The notes below the pieces were generated by a model that searched no databases, was not told where the DNA came from, and saw nothing but the letters and a program-made list of their open reading frames with translations. From an uncultured Clostridia bacterium (GTDB lineage: Bacteria; Bacillota; Clostridia; Christensenellales; Borkfalkiaceae): a DNA stretch of 55,551 nt. The position numbers and the translations under genes were made by a program. The DNA is taken from assembly GCA_947176485.1 (NCBI GenBank), contig CAMWQS010000001.1, forward strand, positions 1 to 55,551. Direction: 5' to 3'. Positions 48,199 to 55,551 of the stretch are shown here, piece by piece. How positions within the stretch are numbered: position 1 is the stretch's first letter; each line of letters starts with the position of its first letter.

Positions 48199-50952
48199 AT
48201 GGAAGAGAAAGAGTTATTCAAAAAAATTAACGAAGAAAGTGAAAATAACGTTCCCGACGTGTACGGTAAAGTTCTTTTTGCCGCGCAAGCCGAGGGGCTT
48301 CTTGATAACGACAATGCGGAAGTTTACTCCGACGGAGAAACGGTAGCTCTCGGCGGAGTGAACAAAAAGGCAATTGCAGTGACCACGCTTGCGGCACTTG
48401 CGGCGGTCAGCCTTGCAATTGCTTTACCTATAGCTTTAAGCGGCAAGCCCGACGGGGGTCTAGATATCCCGCCCTTCGGCAACGGCGATAATAAAATCGT
48501 TGCGGACATCGACCTCGGCGATTCGTACTCTTACGGCGCGGTAACTACGGCAAGACTTGCCGAAAGCTTTTTTAACGAGCCCACGGCCGCCAAGGCAATG
48601 GCTAAGCGCTCGGTTTCGGAAAACGACTTCCACGAGTTCGGTACTTATTTTTCCGCACTCGACTGTTATCTCGGCAAAGACCAACTCAGCTTAGGCAACG
48701 CACCGGCGGGTGATTATCAGAAATCGATAACTATTTCGGGCAGACGCACGAACGGCAGAGAGTTCGGCTATGCAATGCATTATACCGAATATAAAATCGT
48801 TAAAAACGACTACGTTTCGGGCACCCCCGTAGAGTATTACCTCGAAGGTATGATAAGCGTTTCGGGCGGGGGCTTTGCCTTGATAGGCAACCGCACCTTG
48901 GCTTCGGATGCCGAGGGCGCAGAGGAAACCGCGCTTGACCTTTACGCTTATCCGAATTTGAACGACAAAACTACTTACGCCCGGATGCAGCTTCAATACG
49001 TTGAAATCGACGGCGTAACCGTAAAAGGCTATTCCTATAAAATAGTCAAAGGCTCCGCTACCGTAAGCGAGGCGGTTGCGTACAAACCCGCAGACGCCGA
49101 CCTCGTTATAAATATTAAAGACGGCGAAACGGATAAAGGAAATTTCACCGTAACGGGTGAAACCGAAGGCGGCTATAACGTGAATTACGTTTTGGGCGCA
49201 GAGGAAGGGCACTTTAAGATAACGTCTGAAGACAACGGCTTCAAATACGAATTCCCCGACCCCGAGGACGATTATTCCTACCTTGGGTTCAAAGATAACG
49301 GCGACGGTACTTACTCGGTTACCACCTACGACAAAACCGCCGAAAACTTGCCCGAAACCTTGGTAATTCCTTCAACCTATAACGGCAAGCCCGTCGTAAG
49401 CATAGGCTCCTATGCGTTTAGTGTGGCGGAATTCAAGAAAATAATTATAAGCGACGGCATAACCGAAATTGAAAGTAACGCTTTCCAACAGTGCATCGCA
49501 TTAGAAGAAGTAGAATTCCCTTCTACGCTTACCTATATAGGTCATACGGCGTTCTTCTCTTGCACCAACTTAAAGGAGCTTAACCTTCCGTCAAGCTTGA
49601 AAGAAATAGCGTCCAGCGCTTTCATGGCTTGCTATAAATTGACTGACGTTACTATCCCCGAGGGCGTTGAAAAAATAGGCACCTTCGTCTTTAACGGCTG
49701 CCATAGCCTTAAAACCGTAAATTTCCCCGCAAGTTTAAAAATTTTAGATGGCGGTGCGTTTGCGGGCTGTAGGGATATTGAAAGCGTAACGGTTGCATCG
49801 GGAAATCCCGTCTACCACAGCACGGGCAACTGCGTAATCGATACTGCAAACAAAGTTCTCGCTGTGGGCTGTAAAATAAGCGTAATTCCCGCCGACGGCA
49901 GCGTAACGAAAATAGGCTCTTACGCGTTTTCTAAGGCTTATCTTACAGAACTCGATTTGCCTTCGTGCGTTACGGATATAGGTTATCACGCTTTCGAGCA
50001 AAACGACTTTACTTCACTGACTTTGACCGAAGGACTTCAAAGCCTTGGAGAGTATGCGTTTGGTGCTTGTTTTAAGTTAACGGAAATCACTCTGCCCTCG
50101 ACGCTTGAAACAATAGGCGATTATGCGTTTGGCAGCTGTTACGAACTTGAAAGCGTTACGATTCCCCAAAACGTAACGTCTATAGGCGTTGGCGTATTTG
50201 AGGAATGTCGGGCACTTACAGAGCTAACCGTAGATTCTAATAATACCGTATATCTCAGTGCTGGTAACTGTATCATAAATACGGAAAGTAAAACGCTTGT
50301 TGCGGGCTGCAAATCAAGCGAAATTCCCGCCGACGGCAGCGTAGAAATTATCGGCGACTACGCATTCTATTGGTGCCGGCTTTCACAAATTACGATACCG
50401 TCCGAAGTGAAAAAAATCGGGCAGTATGCATTTTCGGGTAATGCTGAGTTGACCTCCGTCGTTATGGAAGGGGTAACGCATATAGGCTTCGGTGCTTTCG
50501 ACGAGTGCTTTAGTCTCGCTACCGTAGTTTGTTCTGACGACTTAGAATTTATAGGCGATTATGCCTTCCAAGAGTGCCGTTCGCTTACAAGTATTACCTT
50601 ACCGAAAACGTTAAACGTTGACCCTGAGGTAGGTGGTGCCATCGGCATGCGCGCATTCTACGGATGTGAGTCGCTTGAAAGCATAGTTATCTCCGAAGGT
50701 ACGACCGCACTGTTTACTAGCGCGTTCCGCGGTTGCACCAATCTTACAACCGTAACTATTCCCAAAACGGTAGAACTTATTTCCGAAGGTGCGTTCTCCG
50801 GCTGCAACTCGTTAACTACCGTTAACTTCGGCGGCACCATGGAAGAATGGCAAAAGCTTGACAAACATCAAGACACGTGGAGTTATACTGGTGATTATAC
50901 CGTAGTATGCACGGACGGCACGCTCGATAAAGTCGGCAACGTTATAAACTAA
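48199..50952 (+). CDS. Single-pass membrane protein with an extracellular BspA-like LRR domain; candidate anti-sigma/sensor
   Basis: 917 residues. A cytoplasmic N-terminus of about 55 residues is followed by one membrane helix at about 56-82 (KAIAVTTLAALAAVSLAIALPIALSG). An unrecognised extracellular region of about 300 residues comes next. From about residue 384 to 885 there are at least 17 LRR_5 (BspA/TpLRR) repeats of the form IPxxVxxIGxxAFxxCxxLxxVxIP. Two segments repeat in parallel (NPVYHSTGNC and NTVYLSAGNC, each followed by IPADGSV). The perfect ribosome-binding site AGGAGGTG lies ten bases after the sigma stop. The order sigma gene then single-pass protein is that of sigma/anti-sigma pairs. 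The N-terminus is short and lacks the HxxxCxxC zinc motif, so anti-sigma activity is inferred from position. A terminator follows. Confidence 0.82.
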   Translation: MEEKELFKKINEESENNVPDVYGKVLFAAQAEGLLDNDNAEVYSDGETVALGGVNKKAIAVTTLAALAAVSLAIALPIALSGKPDGGLDIPPFGNGDNKIVADIDLGDSYSYGAVTTARLAESFFNEPTAAKAMAKRSVSENDFHEFGTYFSALDCYLGKDQLSLGNAPAGDYQKSITISGRRTNGREFGYAMHYTEYKIVKNDYVSGTPVEYYLEGMISVSGGGFALIGNRTLASDAEGAEETALDLYAYPNLNDKTTYARMQLQYVEIDGVTVKGYSYKIVKGSATVSEAVAYKPADADLVINIKDGETDKGNFTVTGETEGGYNVNYVLGAEEGHFKITSEDNGFKYEFPDPEDDYSYLGFKDNGDGTYSVTTYDKTAENLPETLVIPSTYNGKPVVSIGSYAFSVAEFKKIIISDGITEIESNAFQQCIALEEVEFPSTLTYIGHTAFFSCTNLKELNLPSSLKEIASSAFMACYKLTDVTIPEGVEKIGTFVFNGCHSLKTVNFPASLKILDGGAFAGCRDIESVTVASGNPVYHSTGNCVIDTANKVLAVGCKISVIPADGSVTKIGSYAFSKAYLTELDLPSCVTDIGYHAFEQNDFTSLTLTEGLQSLGEYAFGACFKLTEITLPSTLETIGDYAFGSCYELESVTIPQNVTSIGVGVFEECRALTELTVDSNNTVYLSAGNCIINTESKTLVAGCKSSEIPADGSVEIIGDYAFYWCRLSQITIPSEVKKIGQYAFSGNAELTSVVMEGVTHIGFGAFDECFSLATVVCSDDLEFIGDYAFQECRSLTSITLPKTLNVDPEVGGAIGMRAFYGCESLESIVISEGTTALFTSAFRGCTNLTTVTIPKTVELISEGAFSGCNSLTTVNFGGTMEEWQKLDKHQDTWSYTGDYTVVCTDGTLDKVGNVIN

Positions 50953-50974
50953 GACCACCATTACACCATTATGG

Positions 50975-51012
50975 AGCCCCGCAGCGCGTTATGCGTTGCG
51001 GGGCTCTTATCT
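50975..51012 (+). terminator. Rho-independent terminator after the LRR gene
   Basis: 13-bp stem AGCCCCGCAGCGC / GCGTTGCGGGGCT with one wobble, 5-nt loop, then CTTATCTTTG. Confidence 0.85.
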
Positions 51013-51026
51013 TTGGGCTCAGCCTA

Positions 51027-51056
51027 TTGACAAACTGAAAGTTTGAGTGCTATAAT
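51027..51056 (+). promoter_or_regulatory. Promoter with operator-like palindrome for the esterase lipoprotein
   Basis: TTGACA (51027-51032), an 18-bp spacer, TATAAT (51051-51056). The spacer contains the perfect inverted repeat CAAAC-TGAAA-GTTTG (51031-51045), placed where a bound repressor would block polymerase. Confidence 0.7.
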
Positions 51057-51100
51057 TTTAACGCAAAATCATATAACTTTTATTGATAAGGAGTAGAATT

Positions 51101-53272
51101 ATGAAATCTAAAAAATGGCTTGCACTTTTATTGTCGGCCGCTATGTTGGTCCCCGTTGCAGCTGCGGGCTGTAATAACGGAGGCGGCGGCGACGGCGGTG
51201 AAGGTGATGGCGGTGGAGGCAGCACGCCCCCGCCCATAACGGAAGTAGAAGATAAAGTCAACGCGCCTAAAGTTAAAATTAAAAGCGGCAATATTTTAAC
51301 ATGGTTAGCCGTTTCTGGCGCAACCGGATACGAAGTGCACTACGTCTATAACGACCAAGATACGCTTGCGGCAACTCAAACGGAATTGACGTACACGATA
51401 AACCACACCAACGTCGGCGAATACGACTATTACGTAATCGCAGTGAACGGCACCAAGGATATTAAAAGCGAAAAATCTAATATGGCTAAATATAAATTGA
51501 CTGCACCCGCTTTGGCTAAGCCCGTACTTACCTTCAGCGGAGATAACTTAACCTGGACGGAAATTCCGAATGCGGAAAGCTACACCGTTAAAGACCATAC
51601 CGGCAATGTTACTACGCAAACGGGATGTACCTTCGATATTTCGGAAAACAAGCCTACGGCTGCCGGAACTTATTACTATTCCGTAACGGCAACCACTACC
51701 AGTGAAAACTACGAAAACAGCGTTACTTCGGTTATCCCTTATACCGTTGACGATCCTGCTTTAAGTACTGCGTCGACACCACTTACCGGCTCAACCGTAT
51801 ACTTCGTTGGCGACTCAACGGTTTGCTCTTTCAACGATGCTTATCATCTTCCCCGTTACGGCTACGGCACTCAATTGGCGCAGTACCTTGACTTGGGCGA
51901 AGGCGCAAGCGTACAAAACCTTGCACTTTCGGGCAGAAGCTCTTACAGCTTCCTTTCCGAAAGCAACTACTCAACTTTACAAAGTCAGTTAAAGGAGGGG
52001 GACTATCTCATCATAGGCTTCGGACATAACGACGAAAAGAACGAGGAAGACAGATATTCCAACCCCAACTTATCCCATACCGATACTACAAAGTTTAACG
52101 ACAGAGACGCGTCATTCAAGAAGATTTTATACGATAACTATATTAAGCTGGCGCAAGATAAAGGCGCAACCCCCATACTTTGCACGCCTATCGTAAGGTT
52201 AAGCGATAAAAACGATTACAGCGGTTCTAACGCACATAAAACAAGCGATTCCGCTACCGTCAAGGGACTTGCTTGCCCCGGCGGCGATTATGCAAAAGCC
52301 ATTAAGGACTTGGGCGAGGCGGTTAACGTTCCCGTAATCGACCTTACCGAAATTACTAAGGCGGACTACACTGCAATGGGCTACGCCGCTGCGGGTGATT
52401 ATCACGCGTGGACGGGAACCAAGAACGGTGAAAGAGTTGGCGTCGACGGCACACACACCAATATGTTCGGTGCTAAAACCAACGCGTATTACGTTGCAAG
52501 AGAACTCAAAAAACTCGGCACGGGACTCGGTGCGCACGTCTTGGCAGATATCGAAAGACCTACTTACGCGGTTGACTATTCAGGTGCAATTAACCCGGAT
52601 TATAGCGAGCCCGTGTACACGTCTTTTACACCCGCAAATAAATCTTCCGTATGGAGTACCGTAACGAAGGAGGGGTGGTACGGCACAGCATTCGGTGATT
52701 TGGGTGGCAACAGCGTTTCGCCCTTCACCGTAAGACAAAACGCAGACGAAACGTTTACGGTAGGCACTTCCCAAACGAAGGGTAAGATAGGCAGCACTGA
52801 GGGTATAGCCGCAGCGTTCTATCAAATTGACTGTGATTTGAACTTTAAGGTAACGGTAGAAGTTACGCTTGACACGTTTGCCGCAGCTTCCCAAACTGGC
52901 TTCGGCTTGATGCTCCGCGACGATATTTATATCGACAAACCCGATTCTGCTATAAAGAGCAACTACGTGACGGCAGGAGCTTACTGCACGAGCAGTGCCA
53001 CGAACGTTCTTTACAGCAGAGTAGACGAAACCCTTACACCCACAAGCAACAGGGCTTCACTTAAAGAGGGCAGTAAACACACTCTTTCCATTGAAAGGGT
53101 AAACCAAAACGTCAAAGTTACGTTTGATAACACCACGCACACCTATTACGACTTTGACTTCATTGCGATAGATAATGAATATATGTATATCTGTCTTTAC
53201 GCAACTAGGGGAACGGTTGCAACTTTCAAAGTAACCGAGTTGGAAATAACGGGTGAAGCTACGGCGGCGTAA
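51101..53272 (+). CDS. SGNH/GDSL carbohydrate esterase lipoprotein (CE12, rhamnogalacturonan acetylesterase-like)
   Basis: 723 residues. The lipoprotein signal is MKSKKWLALLLSAAMLVPVAAAG with lipobox cysteine near 24, followed by a glycine- and aspartate-rich linker. Two fibronectin-III-like modules span about 50-215. The SGNH hydrolase spans about 230-480: FVGDSTVCSF (nucleophile Ser), LALSGRSS (Gly), GFGHND (Asn) and VDGTHTN (catalytic Asp and His). A C-terminal beta-sandwich of about 200 residues (FGLMLRDDIYI) is probably carbohydrate-binding. CE12 enzymes remove acetyl groups from pectin rhamnogalacturonan or xylan, so it probably acts on plant cell wall at the cell surface. The start at 51101 has the ribosome-binding site AAGGAG. 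It is monocistronic. Confidence 0.85.
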   Translation: MKSKKWLALLLSAAMLVPVAAAGCNNGGGGDGGEGDGGGGSTPPPITEVEDKVNAPKVKIKSGNILTWLAVSGATGYEVHYVYNDQDTLAATQTELTYTINHTNVGEYDYYVIAVNGTKDIKSEKSNMAKYKLTAPALAKPVLTFSGDNLTWTEIPNAESYTVKDHTGNVTTQTGCTFDISENKPTAAGTYYYSVTATTTSENYENSVTSVIPYTVDDPALSTASTPLTGSTVYFVGDSTVCSFNDAYHLPRYGYGTQLAQYLDLGEGASVQNLALSGRSSYSFLSESNYSTLQSQLKEGDYLIIGFGHNDEKNEEDRYSNPNLSHTDTTKFNDRDASFKKILYDNYIKLAQDKGATPILCTPIVRLSDKNDYSGSNAHKTSDSATVKGLACPGGDYAKAIKDLGEAVNVPVIDLTEITKADYTAMGYAAAGDYHAWTGTKNGERVGVDGTHTNMFGAKTNAYYVARELKKLGTGLGAHVLADIERPTYAVDYSGAINPDYSEPVYTSFTPANKSSVWSTVTKEGWYGTAFGDLGGNSVSPFTVRQNADETFTVGTSQTKGKIGSTEGIAAAFYQIDCDLNFKVTVEVTLDTFAAASQTGFGLMLRDDIYIDKPDSAIKSNYVTAGAYCTSSATNVLYSRVDETLTPTSNRASLKEGSKHTLSIERVNQNVKVTFDNTTHTYYDFDFIAIDNEYMYICLYATRGTVATFKVTELEITGEATAA

Positions 53273-53288
53273 AATTTAATAAAATAAC

Positions 53289-53322
53289 GGCGGGGGCAGT
53301 GGACTGCCCCCGCCTTAATTTT
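53289..53322 (+). terminator. Rho-independent terminator after the esterase gene
   Basis: 12-bp stem GGCGGGGGCAGT / ACTGCCCCCGCC, tight loop, then TTAATTTT. Confidence 0.9.
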
Positions 53323-53353
53323 AAACAAAAAACCAAAACGCAATTAAAAACGC

Positions 53354-53382
53354 TTGTAATTTTCGCAAGTTGAATATATAAT
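53354..53382 (+). promoter_or_regulatory. Promoter of tRNA-Gln
   Basis: TTGTAA (53354-53359), a 17-bp spacer, TATAAT (53377-53382), 43 bases before the tRNA. Confidence 0.7.
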
Positions 53383-53425
53383 GATTAAGCAAACGCGGCG
53401 TATACGACCGCTTGCATATAAATAT

Positions 53426-53500
53426 TGGGGCGTCGCCAAGCGGTAAGGCAACGGACTCTGACTCCGTCATTCGTTGGTTCAAATCCAGCCGCCCCAGCCA
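53426..53500 (+). tRNA. tRNA-Gln (anticodon CTG)
   Basis: Acceptor stem TGGGGCG/CGCCCCA, D stem GCC/GGC, anticodon stem ACGGA/TCCGT with loop CTCTGAC (anticodon CTG at 53458-53460), T loop TTCAAAT, discriminator G, encoded CCA. Reads CAG. Its 3' end is the probable attachment site of the element whose integrase lies immediately downstream. Confidence 0.95.
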
Positions 53501-53508
53501 GAAAAACA

Positions 53509-53549
53509 GGCATTTTTAGGCATTTTTGACCTAAAAATGCCGTTTTTTT
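53509..53549. terminator. Bidirectional terminator between tRNA-Gln and integrase
   Basis: 12-bp perfect stem GGCATTTTTAGG / CCTAAAAATGCC with a 9-nt loop. GTTTTTTT follows on the right; on the minus strand it runs into TGTTTTTC. Confidence 0.92.
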
Positions 53550-53571
53550 ATGCATTTAAAATTTTAGCGAA

Positions 53572-54855
53572 TTACTTAGTTTGAACATTTGGGAGTGAAT
53601 TTGGGAGTAAATAGGGTGTAATTTCAGGTTTTACTTCGCCAAAATCCCATTGTAGATAGTCAACCTTCTTCGCTTCTTTTAACAAGAACTTGTCCGAAAA
53701 GTCCGTATAACCTCTGTCTATTCTCGAAGAATGTATAGTTTTATCCTCTTCGTGTCCGTCCCACAACATCACGACTTCGCCGTGAACTCCGCATTCTTTT
53801 GCACGGGTTATAAATGTGTATCTGAGTTCGTGTAGGTGGTGGGAGGGGAACAACCGCTTCATAGCAGTATGCAAACTGTTAAGGTTTACGTTCTTCGCCT
53901 TTTCAAAGTCTATGTAGGGTAACACCCGTTTCATCATAGGCGTGAACGGTATTTTGCGCATTACTGCGTTTTTACCCATTCTCTCTTTGCTGGTTTCACA
54001 TTCAAGCCAAGTGTCGTCAATTAAATTCAGGCTTGCAAGTTCGCTTCGGCGCATTCCCGTGTACAAAAGCACCATAAATGCGTGAGAGGTGTCTCGGCTT
54101 AGGTTTGCAAGGCAGTGGTTGATTAGTTTCTTTTCTTCCTCGTAGGTGAAAGCAGAACCTTTTTTAGTTACATAGTTCGGCAGTACAACTTTTCTCATCG
54201 GCGTTGGTATTCCGTAGTCGTCTGCTATCATATCGAAGATACACTTCAACATCAACATAAGCTTGTGTGCTGTGCGTACAACGCCCTTTTCTACGTAGGT
54301 GAAGAGGAAGTTCTGCACCATAGAGCGGTCTATTTCTTTTGCCTTTTTCTCGCCGAATTCTGGAAGCAAATCGTGGTTGAGTAACCGCACGTATTCTTTA
54401 TAGGTCGATTCTTTTGTTGTAACCTTTTTAATGTTAATCCACTCGTCGGCGTACTCAGCAAACGTCTTGTTGCTTTTCTTGTGGGGTTTGTCGGACTTTT
54501 CGTCCTTATTATTAAGTTTATCGATGAATTTTTGTTTGAGTTTAGTCAAATCTTTGGACGAAACTTCGATGTCTATGCCTTGTCTATGAAATCTCGCTTC
54601 GTACACTCCGTCTTTTCTTAAACGATAGTGGACTATCATATCGTTTGTCGCAAAGATGTTTTTGTAATGTGTCGGCATTTTTGAAATCTCCTTTTTGGTA
54701 AATTTCAGCCCCTTCCGACGATTTTTAACCTTACTCGTTTTTGTTTTGGGAACTAATTCCGCCAGCACTTGCTCGTATAACTCGTTCTGTCTTTTCATCG
54801 ACTCAAGCAGTAGCGCAATGGAATTGTCCGCCTGTAATAAATTTGTTTGTTTCAA
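53572..54855 (-). CDS. int: Tyrosine-type site-specific integrase
   Basis: 427 residues. Phage/ICE tyrosine recombinase: an N-terminal arm-binding region rich in lysine, a SAM-like core-binding domain (FAEYADEWINIKKVTTKESTYKEY), and a catalytic domain with the first Arg in TGMRRSEL (about residue 267), HELRYT (about 341), the second His in DGHEED and the Tyr in GYTDF (about 383). The usual LGH box is DGH here. It converges on tRNA-Gln, the classic arrangement for an element integrated at a tRNA 3' end. The start is a TTG at 54855 with AAGGA close upstream; a later ATG (MKRQNEL) is an alternative. Codon use is more AT-rich than in the flanking chromosome. Confidence 0.92.
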   Translation of the reverse strand: MKQTNLLQADNSIALLLESMKRQNELYEQVLAELVPKTKTSKVKNRRKGLKFTKKEISKMPTHYKNIFATNDMIVHYRLRKDGVYEARFHRQGIDIEVSSKDLTKLKQKFIDKLNNKDEKSDKPHKKSNKTFAEYADEWINIKKVTTKESTYKEYVRLLNHDLLPEFGEKKAKEIDRSMVQNFLFTYVEKGVVRTAHKLMLMLKCIFDMIADDYGIPTPMRKVVLPNYVTKKGSAFTYEEEKKLINHCLANLSRDTSHAFMVLLYTGMRRSELASLNLIDDTWLECETSKERMGKNAVMRKIPFTPMMKRVLPYIDFEKAKNVNLNSLHTAMKRLFPSHHLHELRYTFITRAKECGVHGEVVMLWDGHEEDKTIHSSRIDRGYTDFSDKFLLKEAKKVDYLQWDFGEVKPEITPYLLPNSLPNVQTK

Positions 54856-54881
54856 GTATCCTTATTCGGACAGACGGCTTT

Positions 54882-54929
54882 TTATTTTTCCGCGCCCTTA
54901 TAGTTCAGAATACTATGTTCTCTTTTCAA
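54882..54929 (-). CDS. Possible 15-residue peptide upstream of the integrase
   Basis: A TTG at 54929 preceded by a perfect CAGGAGG ribosome-binding site opens a 15-codon frame (KREHSILNYKGAEK after the start), ending just before int. It may be an excisionase remnant or a leader that couples int translation. I cannot tell. Confidence 0.3.
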   Translation of the reverse strand: MKREHSILNYKGAEK

Positions 54930-55023
54930 AACTGTTTTCCTCCTGAAGAATTATTTTTTGCAAGCGGAGGGAGCTGTTCGTCATTCTCCGTTTGCGGTTG
55001 TTTCCTTTCGGAATGTTAATACG

Positions 55024-55051
55024 ATTATAACGATCCGTTGCAAAATGTCAA
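55024..55051 (-). promoter_or_regulatory. Consensus promoter directed toward the integrase
   Basis: On the minus strand: TTGACA (55051-55046), a 16-bp spacer, TATAAT (55029-55024). Confidence 0.75.
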
Positions 55052-55136
55052 GGATCAATCGCAAATTTTTGCCGTAGGCAAATCGAAAGTAGGTTTCCTG
55101 CTTTTGTAACTTTTGAAGGTGAAAACATCCCACCTT

Positions 55137-55251
55137 CCTTATCCTGCTTGCATTTTTTCGTAAAACCGTACCACTTTTAATACAAATAATCTGTCGCAAT
55201 CCACTTAATTTTAGTAAGCAGGATAAGGGAATTGCCACAACGCGCAATTCC
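55137..55251. other. Candidate origin of transfer (oriT) with IncP-like nick motifs
   Basis: CCTTATCCTGCTTGC (55137-55151) and GTAAGCAGGATAAGG (55214-55228) form a 15-nt inverted repeat (14 matches) about 60 bp apart. Each arm carries ATCCTGC, the core of the MOB-P (RP4/Ti-type) nick region. Directly adjacent is a smaller inverted repeat, GGAATTGC / GCAATTCC (55228-55251). Repeats beside an ATCCTGC nick motif on an integrase-bearing element are typical of oriT. A relaxase gene would be expected beyond the window. Confidence 0.6.
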
Positions 55252-55551
55252 GAGCCGTTCGCTTCGCTCGCTTGGAACAAGCGGGAAACCCGCTTTTCTG
55301 TTATTTAACGACGGTTGAAATAATTAGCTACTGTTCATCAAAAAATCTCCTTTGTGTTATTTTGAGGGACATTCTCTCAATTTAGCATTATACAAAAGTA
55401 TCTAAGATGTATATTGTCTTATTTAAGAAATTTTCTTCATATTTTGTCATAAATTTCTTCATAAAAAACTCACGGACTTTGGCTACGTGAGTAACTCTTA
55501 ATTACTATTAAAAATCGTAATGCAAATAGATATTGATACATTGCTTAAAAT

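Larger units (their letters stand above)
54856..55551. other. Left end of an integrated mobile element, no large gene
   Basis: About 700 bases beyond the integrase hold an integrase promoter, short minus-strand open frames, an oriT-like block and AT-rich sequence with hairpins. Visible pieces are AAGCGGG-AAA-CCCGCTT at 55279-55295 and ACTCACG...CGTGAGT at 55468-55492. A minus-strand -10 (TATAAT at 55392-55387) precedes AAAGGAG and a four-codon frame (ATG AAC AGT AGC stop), reminiscent of a leader peptide. A 99-codon frame at 54981-55280 (minus) runs straight through the inverted repeats and is probably not a gene. Confidence 0.5.

Noticed and set aside
54981..55280. 99-residue protein on the minus strand near the oriT
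   Set aside because: The frame runs through the oriT inverted repeats and reads them as protein; codon pattern and lack of a ribosome-binding site argue against a gene.

Overview
The window looks like a chromosomal segment of a strictly anaerobic, probably gut-dwelling Bacillota (Clostridia). The evidence is an oxygen-independent ribonucleotide reductase (nrdDG), a three-subunit [FeFe]-hydrogenase of the electron-bifurcating type, the redox repressor Rex, Gram-positive AddAB, NiaR-type NAD control, BspA-like leucine-rich repeats and very large surface proteins. Codon use resembles uncultured Christensenellales-type gut genomes, but that placement is only an impression.

Layout. 1-3474: tRNA-Arg(CCG), then tcdA, a TtcA-like thiolase and glpK, closed by a terminator. 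3473-5192: minus-strand cluster (small protein, RimK-like ATP-grasp ligase, two-helix membrane protein), divergent from an HNH protein (5270-5698). 5699-9199: nrdD behind two pairs of NrdR boxes, then nrdG and dut. 9246-15137: ROK sugar kinase, rex and an oversized RND transporter. 15186-16826: NSS-type sodium symporter. 16827-26840: a 3154-residue surface protein behind a riboswitch-like leader. 26967-31333: hydC-hydB-hydA. 31355-35463: HIT protein and GltD-like oxidoreductase, then a divergent KDG-kinase-like / 2-hydroxyacid dehydrogenase pair. 35471-43190: lipoprotein divergent from addB-addA. 43186-47284: two minus-strand genes, then nadB-nadC-niaR. 47367-53322: ECF sigma factor with a 280-nt structured leader, a membrane-anchored LRR protein, and a CE12-like esterase lipoprotein. 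53426-55551: tRNA-Gln(CTG) followed by a tyrosine integrase and an oriT-like region, the edge of an integrated mobile element that runs out of the window.

The genes form a coherent anaerobic set: NADH/ferredoxin-linked hydrogen production, redox sensing by Rex, dNTP supply (NrdDG, Dut), NAD synthesis with its own repressor, recombinational repair, and pectin-related functions (CE12-like esterase, KDG kinase).

The most unusual signals are non-coding. (1) Two long leaders whose closing helices start at the predicted transcription start: 17053-17193 before the giant surface protein, ending in a terminator-like hairpin, and 47380-47661 before the ECF sigma gene. I could not assign either to a known RNA class. 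(2) A short dispersed repeat (called R1 here; core CCCCCATATATGTGCC then AAATAACGC) occurs about ten times, often touching stop codons, twice bracketing nrdG as an inverted pair, and apparently inside coding frames. (3) A second dispersed element (R2) of about 120 bp occurs twice. (4) Several genes have near-consensus promoters placed so that transcription would start at the start codon (leaderless mRNAs).
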